This document shows positions 14,615 to 23,900 of a stretch of DNA of 45,331 bases, piece after piece. Source of the stretch: CAZVJA01 sp964626885 (GTDB taxonomy: Bacteria; Planctomycetota; Planctomycetia; Planctomycetales; Planctomycetaceae). Every line of letters starts with the position of its first letter. The first letter of the stretch is position 1. Location: contig CAZVJA010000018.1 in the NCBI GenBank assembly GCA_964626885.1, positions 1 through 45,331 on the forward strand, in the 5' to 3' direction. The notes beneath the pieces are model-generated. The model saw only the letters and a list, made by a program, of their open reading frames with translations. It made no database searches and had not been told where the DNA came from. The translations under genes were made by a program, and so were the position numbers.

Positions 14615-15718
14615 TCAGGGGGCAGTGAGGCGATGCGTGGGCGTGGGGCGTCCCGGCCGGAAAGCTTCACTGTGTTCAACCCGTGCGGTGGCGTCAAGCA
14701 AAGCCAGTTCTGCCTGAAGAACCTCCTGCACGATCCCTTCCAGGGCTTCCGGTGCCCCCTCGGCTCGCAGATTGACAATCAATTGGCCACCGTCCAGCGG
14801 CTCGACGAGTCGATGCACCAGCTCCGGTGCGACATCCTCCCGCACCAAGTTGGCCACGGCCATGTCGTTCCCTTCCGAAGGAGTCAGCGTTGTCTTCAAA
14901 TGTGCCACTTCAGCGCCGTCCTGCCGGAGTCGCCGCGCGATCCCCTCAATGAGCGCCGACAGAAAACTGTTTCCGTCGAAAGCTCGACCTTCCACCTGTG
15001 CCGAGAGATTGACCCAACCGAGCAATGCCTCCCCTTCGGCATACGTATCGTAATCAATTTCCATCGCCGCGCCGCTGGTCGACACTTCCGCAGTGAGCCG
15101 CTCAATCCACTGTTCAAGCCCGTCGCCATGACGTGCCGAAACCCGAAACACTTCGGACTGCGTGTACTTCCGCCGCAGAGCCGACTCCAACTCGTCCAGC
15201 GCCGCGTCGTCCAGCAGGTCGCACTTGTTGATGACGATGATCTCGGCCTCTTCGAGTTGCTTGTCGTAGATGTAGCGGACTTTCGGCGAGAAGGCCTTCC
15301 CATCGTCCATGCCCAGAATTCGCCTCGCCCGAATAGGGTCCAGCATCACGCTGAGCGGCGCGATGTGGTAGTTGTCGCCGTACATGCGGCGCAACGGGTA
15401 GGTGACTGTGGCCATTAGATCGGTGCAGCTTCCCACCGGCTCAGCCAGGAAGATGTCGGGCTGCACATCCGCCGTGAGCCGCTCCGCCGCCTGCATCAGC
15501 GAATTGAACTTGCAGCAAAAGCAGCCGCCGCTGATTTCCTCCGTCGGAAAACCACGGCCGCTCAAGATCGTTGTATCGACGAGTCCCGTACTCTGATCGT
15601 TCGTGATGAGTCCCACGCGAAATCCCCGAGCGTGAAGCCGCTGGGCAATCTGCGACAGGGCGGTCGTCTTGCCTGCACCGAGGAATCCGCCGATCATGAC
15701 GTAACGGGACTTCAACAC
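14615..15718 (-). CDS. CobW/COG0523-type P-loop GTPase (metal chaperone-like)
   Basis: This is a 367-residue G3E GTPase. The P-loop is GGFLGAGKTT at residues 10-19, the conserved metal motif CxCC is at 66-69 (ISGGCFCCKF), and the base-recognition motif NKCD follows (VINKCDLLDD). The C-terminal half differs from classical CobW, with no His-rich stretch. COG0523 proteins insert or deliver metals such as Zn, Co or Ni to client proteins using GTP. The GTG start at 15718 has GGAGG seven bases before it and overlaps the GcvH-like gene by seven bases. In the operon its client could be DUF116, the radical SAM enzyme, or the lipoyl protein partner; this is inferred. Confidence 0.87.
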   Translation of the reverse strand: MLKSRYVMIGGFLGAGKTTALSQIAQRLHARGFRVGLITNDQSTGLVDTTILSGRGFPTEEISGGCFCCKFNSLMQAAERLTADVQPDIFLAEPVGSCTDLMATVTYPLRRMYGDNYHIAPLSVMLDPIRARRILGMDDGKAFSPKVRYIYDKQLEEAEIIVINKCDLLDDAALDELESALRRKYTQSEVFRVSARHGDGLEQWIERLTAEVSTSGAAMEIDYDTYAEGEALLGWVNLSAQVEGRAFDGNSFLSALIEGIARRLRQDGAEVAHLKTTLTPSEGNDMAVANLVREDVAPELVHRLVEPLDGGQLIVNLRAEGAPEALEGIVQEVLQAELALLDATARVEHSEAFRPGRPTPTHRLTAP

Positions 15719-16191
15719 TTCCGGTCCTCCGCGGCTCGTTGATCAGAAAGCATTTTATCGATTGTTGCGTCGAGCGTCGCGACGTACCCCGCCACGTCAA
15801 GCACATTCTCCGCAGGCCTTCCCCGCACCTGGTACAGCCAGCCGTTGTCGTAAGGATCGTTGTCGACCAGCGACGGATTTTCGTCGAGTTTCCGGTTACT
15901 TCCCAGAAACTCGCCATCCACGACGCAATAGATCTCCGAGATCGCCTTGAATCCCTCGAGGGAACCGACCATCTCGCCGACCTGGACGCGGCTTCCCACT
16001 TCCGCCTGAAAATTGCATTCCACGAAATCCCCCAGCATGCGCGTGGCGAACTTCGTCAGCCCGACCCGATAAATGTCCTCTTCCTCCGCTCGCAGCCAGT
16101 AGTGCCCAGGCGTGTAAATACAGTCAGAAGGGAGCCGACTGGTGAACCGGGCCCGCTTGTAGTATACGGTTTCTCTCGGATTGACCGGCAT
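15712..16191 (-). CDS. GcvH-like lipoyl-domain protein
   Basis: This 159-residue protein resembles the glycine cleavage H protein: YTPGHYWLRAEEEDIYRVGL, then FATRMLGDFVECNF and the probable lipoyl-Lys82 in SLEGFKAISEIYCVVDGEFLGSN. It is about 30 residues longer than normal H proteins. No gcvP, gcvT or lipoyl-ligase genes are in the window. Stand-alone H-like proteins can carry bound intermediates, as lipoate-binding LbpA does in sulfur-oxidation Hdr-like pathways (established for that family). Here it is the first gene of the terpenoid/Fe-S operon, so a carrier role in that pathway is possible; this is inferred. The ATG at 16191 has no strong ribosome site. Confidence 0.85.
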   Translation of the reverse strand: MPVNPRETVYYKRARFTSRLPSDCIYTPGHYWLRAEEEDIYRVGLTKFATRMLGDFVECNFQAEVGSRVQVGEMVGSLEGFKAISEIYCVVDGEFLGSNRKLDENPSLVDNDPYDNGWLYQVRGRPAENVLDVAGYVATLDATIDKMLSDQRAAEDRKC

Positions 16192-16568
16192 TTACGGGCG
16201 CCCACCAAGTGTTGCCAGCCGCTCGTAGATTGAGCCGGCGCAGAAGCCAGAAATCGGACGGTCATGGCCGCTCCATATAGAGGTCTCGGTGACCCATGGG
16301 TGACGGCGATCAACTCATGTTATCCAACTTAACAAACGCAGGGAGTTTTGCCAGTACCCCCTTCCCCGGCCTGTGGGCCAATCGGGGGTTTTTGCCCGTC
16401 AAAGTCGGACTTAACGGGATTGGTCCTATCAAGAAGACGTTGAGGCTGAAGAACTGGAATTTCATTCTTTTTCCCGAGCACGCGATTCGGCCAGCGGTCC
16501 CGTTACAATCGGAAGGCGTTCCCTAAGCTCTGGCCGGTTGGTTCACGAGCGAGTGCCGCAAAGCGATT
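16192..16568. other. Divergent intergenic region between the lipoyl operon and PhoD-like gene
   Basis: No gene is seen. It must contain the promoter of the nine-gene minus-strand operon and the start region of the phosphatase. A palindrome ACCCATGGGT lies within a repeat of GGTGAC at about 16289-16305. On the plus strand, CCCC...GGCC/GGCC...GGGGG at 16363-16388 forms a GC hairpin followed by a five-T run (16388-16393), possibly a leader terminator for the phosphatase transcript. Confidence 0.4.
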
Positions 16569-16586
16569 GTGCCGGAGAAACTCATA

Positions 16587-18518
16587 GTGAACATCGCCCG
16601 TCGTTTGTTCTTGAAGCTTGTCCCGTTCCTCTTCTGGCGCGGTTCGTCCGCGACTGCCGTCGCCGGAGAGTCACAACTTCCAACATCTCGCCCCTTCGGT
16701 GAAGAATATCCTCAACTCGATTCGCTGGCATCCGGCACTTGGTGGAAACAATCGGCGCCACAAGGCAAGAATGCTCCACCGTCGATGGACGTGCCGCGCG
16801 ATCAGGTCTTGGCGTTCGCGCTGTACACGCACGACCACGGCATATTGAAGCTCACCGCCCAGCTGTTTCCCCTCAAAACCGGGGAACCACGCGAGGCTCG
16901 ACTGGAATTACTGAAGGACGGGGTATGGGTGGAAGCCGCGTCGGCTACGGTTCTTTTTCCAGGTTGGAGCGCGCACTTTCGAATTGAGAACTGGGATGAT
17001 TCGCGGGACGTGCCCTATCGCGTGTGCCATGGCGAAAAGGCGAGGTTTGAAGGGTTGATTCGCCGCGATCCGCGCGACAAGGAAGAAATTGTCGTCGCGA
17101 ACATGTCGTGCAATTCGAGCCGCACGACCGGACTCCGGCCAGAGATTATCGAAAACCTCAAAACTCAGAATCCCGATTTGTTGTTCTTCGCCGGCGATCA
17201 GACGTATCGTCACACGGAACACACCGCGGGGTGGATCGAATTCGGGCTGCAATTCCGCGAGATCATTCGCGACCGGCCGACGATCACCATCCCGGACGAC
17301 CATGACGTGGGACATCCGAACCTCTGGGGTGAAAACGGGAAGCGATCATTTCGGAAGGACAATTCGGACGGTGGCTACTTCTACCCGCCCGAGTACATCA
17401 ATCTTGTGCAGCGTCAACAGACGTGGCATCTCCCCGATCCGGTCGACCCTCAGCCGATTGAACGGGGAATCACGGTCTATTTCACCCGGCTGCGGGTGGG
17501 AGGAATCGACTTCGCAATCCTGGAAGATCGAAAGTTCAAAAGCGGTCCCGAAGGAAAAATTCCACAGCAAGGGCCGCGTCCCGATCACATCAACAACTCC
17601 AGCTACGATCCAAAGTCGATTGATCTGCCGGGCCTGGAACTCCTCGGCTCGCGCCAGCTTCAGTTCCTGCGCGGTTGGGGTGAGGACTGGACCGGCGCGG
17701 AAATGAAAACGGTTCTCTCGCAGACCGCGTTTTGCGGCGCGGTACACCTGCACGGACAACCGGAAAACCGCCTCCTGGCCGATCTCGACTGTAACGGCTG
17801 GCCGCAGTCGGGCCGCAATCAGGCATTGGAAGAAATCCGGCGAGTCCAGGCGGTCCATCTTTGCGGCGATCAGCATCTGGCTGTCGTCGTGAAGCATGGC
17901 ATCGCGGAATTCGGCGACGGTCCCTACGGATTTACCAGCCCTGCGCTGGTCAACACGATCTACGGCCGCTGGTGGCACCCGCTCGATGAGAAAGCCGGGA
18001 CGAACCCGGTCGACGGAAGTCCCCTGCCGTGGACGGGCGACTTCACCGACGGGCTTGGCAACAAGATCTCGATGCTGGCATATGCGAATCCGCAGAATAT
18101 CAATGACGAGCGCCAGCGGGCCGATGGCTACGGTCTGGTCCGCTTTAATAAGCGAACTCGCCGAGTGACATTTGAGTGTTGGCCGCGTTTCTCGAAGGTG
18201 TCGGAAGAGGAAAGCGGACAATTCCCCGGTTGGCCGATCACCGTGAATATCGCGGATAACGACGGTCGGAAGCCAACTGCATGGCTTCCGGAACTGATTT
18301 TCGAAGGAGTTGCCAATCCGGTCGTTCAAGTGATCGTGGAGCAGACGGGGGAAATCCTCTCCACCGTGCGGGTCGTCGGAAATCGTTACCAGCCACCGGT
18401 CTTCTCGACCGGACACTTCACCGTGAAAGTTGGCCGGAACCGACCGGATGGGTACATCCTCACGAAACTCGAAGCAGAGGCCAAAGAGTCCGCCGGCCAG
18501 AGGGCAATTCCCCTTTAG
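16587..18518 (+). CDS. phoD: PhoD-like metallophosphatase, Tat-exported
   Basis: This 643-residue protein begins with a twin-arginine signal (IARRLFLKLVPFLFW), as expected for PhoD enzymes. A beta-rich N-terminal domain is followed by the metallophosphatase domain: VANMSCNSSRT, DLLFFAGDQTYRH, ITIPDDHDVGHPN and HLCGDQHLAVVV supply metal-binding Asp, Asn and His residues. It should hydrolyse phosphomono- or diesters outside the cytoplasm with a Ca/Fe centre, as known for the family. The GTG at 16587 was chosen for its GGAG upstream; a GTG at 16569 would add six residues. It stands alone, divergent from the terpenoid operon, and may respond to phosphate, though no pho box was recognised. Planctomycete PhoD proteins of this length are common. 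Confidence 0.85.
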   Translation: MNIARRLFLKLVPFLFWRGSSATAVAGESQLPTSRPFGEEYPQLDSLASGTWWKQSAPQGKNAPPSMDVPRDQVLAFALYTHDHGILKLTAQLFPLKTGEPREARLELLKDGVWVEAASATVLFPGWSAHFRIENWDDSRDVPYRVCHGEKARFEGLIRRDPRDKEEIVVANMSCNSSRTTGLRPEIIENLKTQNPDLLFFAGDQTYRHTEHTAGWIEFGLQFREIIRDRPTITIPDDHDVGHPNLWGENGKRSFRKDNSDGGYFYPPEYINLVQRQQTWHLPDPVDPQPIERGITVYFTRLRVGGIDFAILEDRKFKSGPEGKIPQQGPRPDHINNSSYDPKSIDLPGLELLGSRQLQFLRGWGEDWTGAEMKTVLSQTAFCGAVHLHGQPENRLLADLDCNGWPQSGRNQALEEIRRVQAVHLCGDQHLAVVVKHGIAEFGDGPYGFTSPALVNTIYGRWWHPLDEKAGTNPVDGSPLPWTGDFTDGLGNKISMLAYANPQNINDERQRADGYGLVRFNKRTRRVTFECWPRFSKVSEEESGQFPGWPITVNIADNDGRKPTAWLPELIFEGVANPVVQVIVEQTGEILSTVRVVGNRYQPPVFSTGHFTVKVGRNRPDGYILTKLEAEAKESAGQRAIPL

Positions 18519-18869
18519 CGAACGTTCATCACTCGCCTCGTCGATTTCAGTTTCACCGGAAAGCCCCCCCGCAATACTCCTCGGGGTTGCAGGTCTTCTC
18601 GATTTTCGGTGGCCGTTTTCCTAGCCAACAGCTGCATTGGCGATTCCTCTGCAATTCGAGGTCTCCCCGTACAGGGCGGATACTTAACCAGAATCTGAAC
18701 TTCCAGATTTCCGGTAAGTGTGGTGTTGATGCGCGCGATCGTTTTGCGATTAAGCCCTAAGACCCCTTCGGGCATGGGATGGAGGGGGATCTCCCTGGGC
18801 GAGCGTTCAACTCAACCTTTGCAAATTTGCCAACTTGCCCCGGATCACACCTGAGGAGAAAGGAACGAT
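18519..18869. other. Intergenic region without a recognised gene
   Basis: About 350 bases separate the phosphatase from the EF-hand gene. One weak hairpin (CCCCG at 18567-18571 with CGGGG at 18582-18586) may end the phosphatase transcript, but no T-tract follows. The promoter of the EF-hand gene should lie here; none was clear by eye. A good ribosome site, GGAGAAAGGA, precedes the ATG at 18870. Confidence 0.4.
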
Positions 18870-19775
18870 ATGAGTTTCCACGTAAGGCTTCCCGGGCAAT
18901 CGATGATGGTGGTGATCGTCCTCTGTGCATGCGGATCGGTATGCCTGGCGGGAGCACCTGAGAAGTCAATCTCCTCCACCAAGTCATCCTCCACCAAGTC
19001 CGCTGCGGGCTTTCAGAATCTTGCATTGAAGCAATTCGATGCCGACCAGGACGGAACGCTCGATGCCGCTGAAAAGACCGCGTTGAACCGCGCGCTGTCG
19101 GCAAAGAGCGGGGCGAATGCCGCCGCGAGCGAGCTTCGGCAACAGGCTTTGAAGCAATTTGACGAGAACGGTAACGGAACTCTGAGTCGTGATGAAGTCC
19201 GCACCGCAGTCCGGTCCGTTGGCAATGCTCCAACCTCGCTGTCGCTGAGCGCCTCGCAGGTCCAATCTGGTAGTACGAACCTGAGACCACAGAATTTGGC
19301 GACGACACAGGGGAGGGGCGGATCGTTTCTACAACGCTTCGATGCGAACGGCGACGGCGTTCTCGACCAGACGGAAATGGCCGCCGCGGAAAACGCCCTC
19401 ATGCAGATGATGCAACAGGCAAATTCCGGTTCTGGCGGTGGGAGGATGGGTTTAGCCGCCGGAATGCAGGGGAACGGAAACGGGCTTAACGGAATCGTTC
19501 CCGGCTCCGGGAATACGCTTGGGTCAAACGCAAACGGCTCCTGTACCGACGGCTCGACAGAATCGGGAACAACGGCGACCACCGGCACAACGACTGCGAG
19601 CACTGCGAACTCAGCTATCGGACAAAAGCAGAACATGGGAGGCCAAAGATTCGGAGGTCTCTCGGGAGGCCGCGGCGGCCGCGGCGGCGGTGGCGGCGGT
19701 GGCGGCGGTGGCGGCTTCGGTAGCGGCGGCGGCTTCGGCGGCGGTGGTGGTTTCGCAGGTCGTCGCGGTCGTTGA
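18870..19775 (+). CDS. Exported EF-hand protein with Gly-rich C-terminus
   Basis: This 301-residue protein has an N-terminal hydrophobic signal (MMVVIVLCACGSVCLAG). Three EF-hand calcium loops follow: DADQDGTLDAAE at 57-68, DENGNGTLSRDE at 98-109, and DANGDGVLDQTE at 158-169. The rest is Gly/Ser/Thr/Asn-rich low-complexity sequence, ending in poly-Gly with Phe (FGSGGGFGGGGGF) and the basic tail GRRGR. EF-hand surface proteins are frequent in planctomycetes. The low-complexity part makes the gene prone to length variation. It precedes the T7SS-like genes by 74 bases on the same strand and might be a secreted or cell-wall component, but this is inferred from proximity only. Confidence 0.85.
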   Translation: MSFHVRLPGQSMMVVIVLCACGSVCLAGAPEKSISSTKSSSTKSAAGFQNLALKQFDADQDGTLDAAEKTALNRALSAKSGANAAASELRQQALKQFDENGNGTLSRDEVRTAVRSVGNAPTSLSLSASQVQSGSTNLRPQNLATTQGRGGSFLQRFDANGDGVLDQTEMAAAENALMQMMQQANSGSGGGRMGLAAGMQGNGNGLNGIVPGSGNTLGSNANGSCTDGSTESGTTATTGTTTASTANSAIGQKQNMGGQRFGGLSGGRGGRGGGGGGGGGGGFGSGGGFGGGGGFAGRRGR

Positions 19776-19849
19776 AAAAGACACACCACACGTGACCGCG
19801 TGAATCTCACGTACACGCGGCGAGTCCAACGTATGAATCCGGAGGCTGC

Positions 19850-20122
19850 ATGGCACAAGCCATTGTTGATCCCGCCGAATTGCGGCGTTTTGCCCAGATG
19901 CTCAAGAAGTTCAACAACGAACTCACGGAACGCGTCGGCAGCCTCGCGAGTCAAATGAGCGATTTAAGCAACACCTGGCGCGACCAGGAGCAAATTCGTT
20001 TTCGCGAGGAGTTCGAGCAACATATGAAAATGCTTGCGCGGTTCATGGAGGCCAACAATCAACATATTCCCTATCTGCTCCGAAAGGCGGAGCGAATCGA
20101 AGAATACATGCAACAACGATGA
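19850..20122 (+). CDS. WXG100-like small secreted-type protein
   Basis: This 90-residue protein has the size and two-helix form of the WXG100 (EsxA) family: VDPAELRRFAQMLKKFNNEL, then a turn with LSNTWRDQEQIRFREEFEQH in which W-R-D replaces W-X-G, then a second helix ending in RKAERIEEYMQQR. WXG100 proteins are substrates and activators of type VII secretion ATPases. It has no signal peptide, as expected. A strong GGAGG lies six bases before its ATG. It overlaps the next gene by four bases and heads an operon with an FtsK/SpoIIIE ATPase, which supports the assignment. The missing Gly at the turn shows it is a divergent member. Confidence 0.8.
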   Translation: MAQAIVDPAELRRFAQMLKKFNNELTERVGSLASQMSDLSNTWRDQEQIRFREEFEQHMKMLARFMEANNQHIPYLLRKAERIEEYMQQR

Positions 20123-20733
20123 GTCCCCCTCTTGCCGGCACTCGCGCCAATGTCCGTTCCCTGGAGGCTCTACAGCGTCTCCGGCCGGCGTTGTTTCGTT
20201 TCGAGACCGACCTGAACGGCGTGTTCGCGATGCTCCATCAGGAATTGGACCGCACTCTGGAGTGGCTGGATCACGAATGCCCCCATGTTTGGCAGCAGCG
20301 CATCCGGACATGTTTTGATCGTGTGGCTGCCACCCGCACCGAGCTCACCCGGAAGCAAATGATTACCGTCGCGGGACACCGCCCCGATTGCATCGATGAA
20401 AAGAAAGCCTACCGCGAGGCAAAACGGAATCTGGAACACGCGCAGGGCATGCTCCAGGTCGTCCGAAATTGGAGCATCAAAGCCCATCGGGCAGCCGACG
20501 AATACAACTGTCAGCTCGGCCGCATCGAGCAAGTGATGACCAGTGATATCCCCCGCATGCGCGCTCTTCTCGACCGGATCATCGCGGCAATCGAATCATA
20601 CGTGGAGAGCAATGTGCCCTTGGTGGAATCGCATCTACATCTTGCGGTCACGGCACAATCCTCAACGGAACAGACGCCGTCTATTGACGAGGAATCGCGA
20701 AATATCCCCGCTCAAGGAGAACAACAGCCATGA
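20119..20733 (+). CDS. Helical protein of the T7SS-like operon
   Basis: This 204-residue protein is almost entirely predicted helical, with heptad-like Leu and Arg spacing (SLEALQRLRPALFRFETDLN, RDPDCIDEKKAYREAKRNLE-like region at about 90-110). No catalytic motif, signal or membrane segment was seen, and I recognise no family. It overlaps both neighbours by four bases (ATGA), which implies coupled translation with the WXG100-like protein and the following small protein. It may be a chaperone, an adaptor or an effector of the secretion ATPase; this is inferred from operon position. The last 30 residues are polar and probably flexible. Confidence 0.75.
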   Translation: MSPPLAGTRANVRSLEALQRLRPALFRFETDLNGVFAMLHQELDRTLEWLDHECPHVWQQRIRTCFDRVAATRTELTRKQMITVAGHRPDCIDEKKAYREAKRNLEHAQGMLQVVRNWSIKAHRAADEYNCQLGRIEQVMTSDIPRMRALLDRIIAAIESYVESNVPLVESHLHLAVTAQSSTEQTPSIDEESRNIPAQGEQQP

Positions 20734-20993
20734 AGAGCGAACAATTTTCGGCGGCGTTATCGCGGCTGCACGGCGTGATCAACGATATCGAACGGGCCTG
20801 GTCGGAAACGTGCGCCCATTGGGACGACGATACGCGACGACACTTTGAGGAATTCCGCTTGCAGCCGATTCTCGACGAACTCAAGGGAGTCATTGAAGCG
20901 ACGTTACCGGTCCGGGAATGCTTTGCCCACGCGCGGCGTGCCTGCGTACTTCCCGAGGATCTGTATGGAGGCGGAGGGAGAAGTTTGCCGTAA
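20730..20993 (+). CDS. Small WXG-like helical protein of the T7SS-like operon
   Basis: This 87-residue protein has a first helix (FSAALSRLHGVINDIERAW), a turn with THWDD-like AHWDDDTRRHFEEF, and a second helix (LDELKGVIEATLPVRECF). The W in the turn and the two-helix form recall WXG100 proteins, so it may be a second, more divergent partner of the neighbouring WXG100-like protein. It overlaps the upstream gene by four bases and the ATPase start by about 29. No signal peptide is present. Two Cys residues near the C-terminus are unusual for the family. Confidence 0.7.
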   Translation: MKSEQFSAALSRLHGVINDIERAWSETCAHWDDDTRRHFEEFRLQPILDELKGVIEATLPVRECFAHARRACVLPEDLYGGGGRSLP

Positions 20994-23900
20994 CGAGGCA
21001 TGCGGAGCCTTTGATGCGCGAACTGCAATGCAGCGAATGAATGATGAACCAGAGTCACTGCCGGCGAACGAACTCAAGGGCGAGCACGCGAGACGGATTA
21101 CCACGGGGGAACCCGAATTCATGCCACAACTCCTGACCGACGAAGAATACCAGAAGCAGCTCCAGAACCTTCGCCGAGCGATCGAGGAGCGATCGACGTC
21201 CTTTCGTTCATTGAACACGGAACATGCCGAACGTGTCGCATCGCTGGAGGAAAACCAGCGACAGGCGCTCAAGGCAGTCGAGGAACGGTTTGCACAAGCA
21301 CGGACCATGCTCGACCGTGACCACGCCAATACGAAAGCTACCGCTCTCGACGACTTTGAAACTCAGCATCGTTCCATCGAGACTGAGTACCGCACGGTCG
21401 CCAATGACATCGAACGCCGCTACGCAAACGATGCGGCCGCGGCCGAACGTCATAAGGCGGACGCGAACTGGATGGTGATGTCGGTCCTCGACGATGGAGC
21501 GGAAGAAAGCCCGCGATATCAGTTTGAATTGTTGAGCAAGCGGCTGACCCAGAAGAAAGATCGGCTGCGAGACCTGCGCCAGGATGCGGAACGCCTCGCG
21601 GCCGAAGCAGAGGAAACGCTCAACGATGCCTGGCTGCGGCCGTGGGCAACTCCTGTCGAGCAGGAATCCCCCCCCACTCAGCTTGCCGAGTCGGAAGAAC
21701 GCTTCCTGAGCGGGTGTGATCTGATCCAACGCGGGCATGAGGATCTGCAACGCCAGAGACTTCGCAGCCTGTTTCATGGCGTGTTGCCGGTCTTGTTGCT
21801 CGTTCACTGTTGGGTTGTGTTGGCCGCACTCTTGTTGTTTGTTGTCGACCCGGTCTGGCTGAATGTTCGTGCGTTCGGTGATCCGACGACTTGGCAGAAT
21901 GCCACGATCGGCGTCGCCGGAATCGTTTCGCTGATGGGGTTGCTGGCGTTACTCGGCTTGGCACGTTCACGAGGATGTTCCGCCGCCTCAACGGTCCGGC
22001 ATGGCATTGCGGAAGTCAGGCTGTGTCATCGCTGTTGGCTCGATCTGGCCCAGCAGGAAATCCACACGCAGTCCGAAGAATGCAAACGACGTTACCAGTC
22101 GATCGCCGCCGGTCGCATGCGGTCGCTGACAAAGATCAACAATCAGGCCGCTCAATCGCTCGAGGAATTTTCACAACGCAAGCGTCGGGAACTCGCTGAT
22201 GCCGAGGCGATGTATCCTCCGCTGTTGGGGAAGATCAGCCGACGGCACGACGACACCATGCAGGCCATCGAAACCGCTTACTCACAAAAAATGGATGCGA
22301 TCGTAACAGGTCGTGACCGGGAATTGCAGGCGGCACGCGATGAGTATGCACGGCTAAGAGCGCAGTGGGAATTGAGCGTCGCCGGCAAGCGGGAAACAGC
22401 CGCACAGAGATGGGATTCGGTATTCCGTTCGTTCCAGAAGTTCGCAGAAACGGTCCAGTCGAGCACGGAACGGGCTGAGGTTGCTTGGGCCGCGATGTTG
22501 GAAGATGACTGGACGCTCCCCGCCTCGATTCCCAACGCCGTCCCGGTCGGCCGTTATATCTGCGATATTTCAAAAGAAACCGCCTCGCTCGTGCAACAAC
22601 CGGAGTTCACGGATTCACACACGATTGTCGAATTGCCCATCTGTCTCCGATTTCCCGAGCAAGGCTCCTTGTTATTGCGGGCGGACGGAGATGGAAAAGG
22701 GGCCGCGGCAGCGGCCATCCGAGCAACCATGCTTCGACTGTTGACCGCGCTTCCGCCGGGACGGGTCCGAATGACAATCATTGATCCCGTCGGACTGGGT
22801 GAAGATTTTTCCGCGTTCATGCACCTGGCGGACTTTGATGAGAAGATCGCGGGGGGACGGATCTGGACGGAGAGCGCTCAGATTGAACGGCGGCTGGCGG
22901 ATCTTTCGGGGCACATGGAGCGAATTTTCCAGGCGTACTTGCGAAACGAGTTCGACACCATCGATGAATACAACGCTCAGGCGGGTGAAGTCGCCGAGCC
23001 TTATCATTTTCTCGTCGTGTCGAATTTCCCAGTGAACTTTACGGAAGCCGCCGCGCGACGGCTGGCGAGTCTTGCAGCGAGCGGCGCTCGCTGCGGGATC
23101 TATACGCTCATCAGTTGCGACACGAAACAGCCGCTCCCGCGCGGCTTTGAGATGAGCGATCTGGAATCGAACGCCAAAACGTTGGACTGGCGAGGCAACG
23201 GCTTCCGGTCGCGGACGGCGGAACTGAGTTCTTTGCCCATCGAGCTCGATCTCCCCCCTCGCTCTACCGACTTCGTGAAAATCGTCCGTTCGATCGGAGT
23301 GCAATCGAAGCATGCACACCGGGTCGAGGTGCCGTTTGAACGTGTCGCTCCCAAGCAAGAGGAACTTTGGACCGCGAACAGCAGTTCGGGAGTCGACGTT
23401 GCACTCGGAAGAGCCGGGGCGACGCGGTTGCAGCATTTGAAACTCGGCAAGGGGACCTCTCAGCACGTACTTGTCGCCGGCAAGACCGGGTCCGGCAAAT
23501 CCTCGCTGCTGCACACGATGATTACGAACGCGGCGCTCAATTACAGTCCCGACGAAATCGAATTCTATCTGGTCGACTTCAAGAAAGGGGTCGAATTTAA
23601 GACCTACGAGACGCACAAGCTGCCGCATGCCCGGGTGATTGGAATCGAGAGCGATCGCGAATTTGGGGTCAGCGTTCTGGAACGACTTGACGGCGTGCTG
23701 CGGGAGAGAGGGGAATTGTTTCGTCTGCACGGCGTGCAGGACATCGAGTCTTACCGGCGCGATCTGCCCGATGCCAAACTTCCTCGAATTCTGCTGGTGA
23801 TCGATGAATTCCAGGAATTCTTCGTCGACGAAGACGCCCTCTCGCAGTCGGCATCACTCCTGCTCGATCGACTTGTTCGGCAAGGACGGGCGTTTGGAAT

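Noticed and set aside
14033..15418. 461-codon frame antisense to the ferredoxin, Cys protein and CobW genes
   Set aside because: It is a long open frame opposite GC-rich real genes with clear families; its translation has no recognisable domain.
17346..18416. 356-codon minus-strand frame opposite the PhoD-like gene
   Set aside because: Antisense shadow of a well-supported enzyme; no start signal or domain.
19013..19954. 313-codon minus-strand frame with Pro-rich repeats
   Set aside because: The Pro repeats are only the complement of the poly-Gly codons of the EF-hand protein.
22672..23730. 352-codon minus-strand frame opposite the FtsK/SpoIIIE gene
   Set aside because: Antisense shadow within the ATPase coding region.
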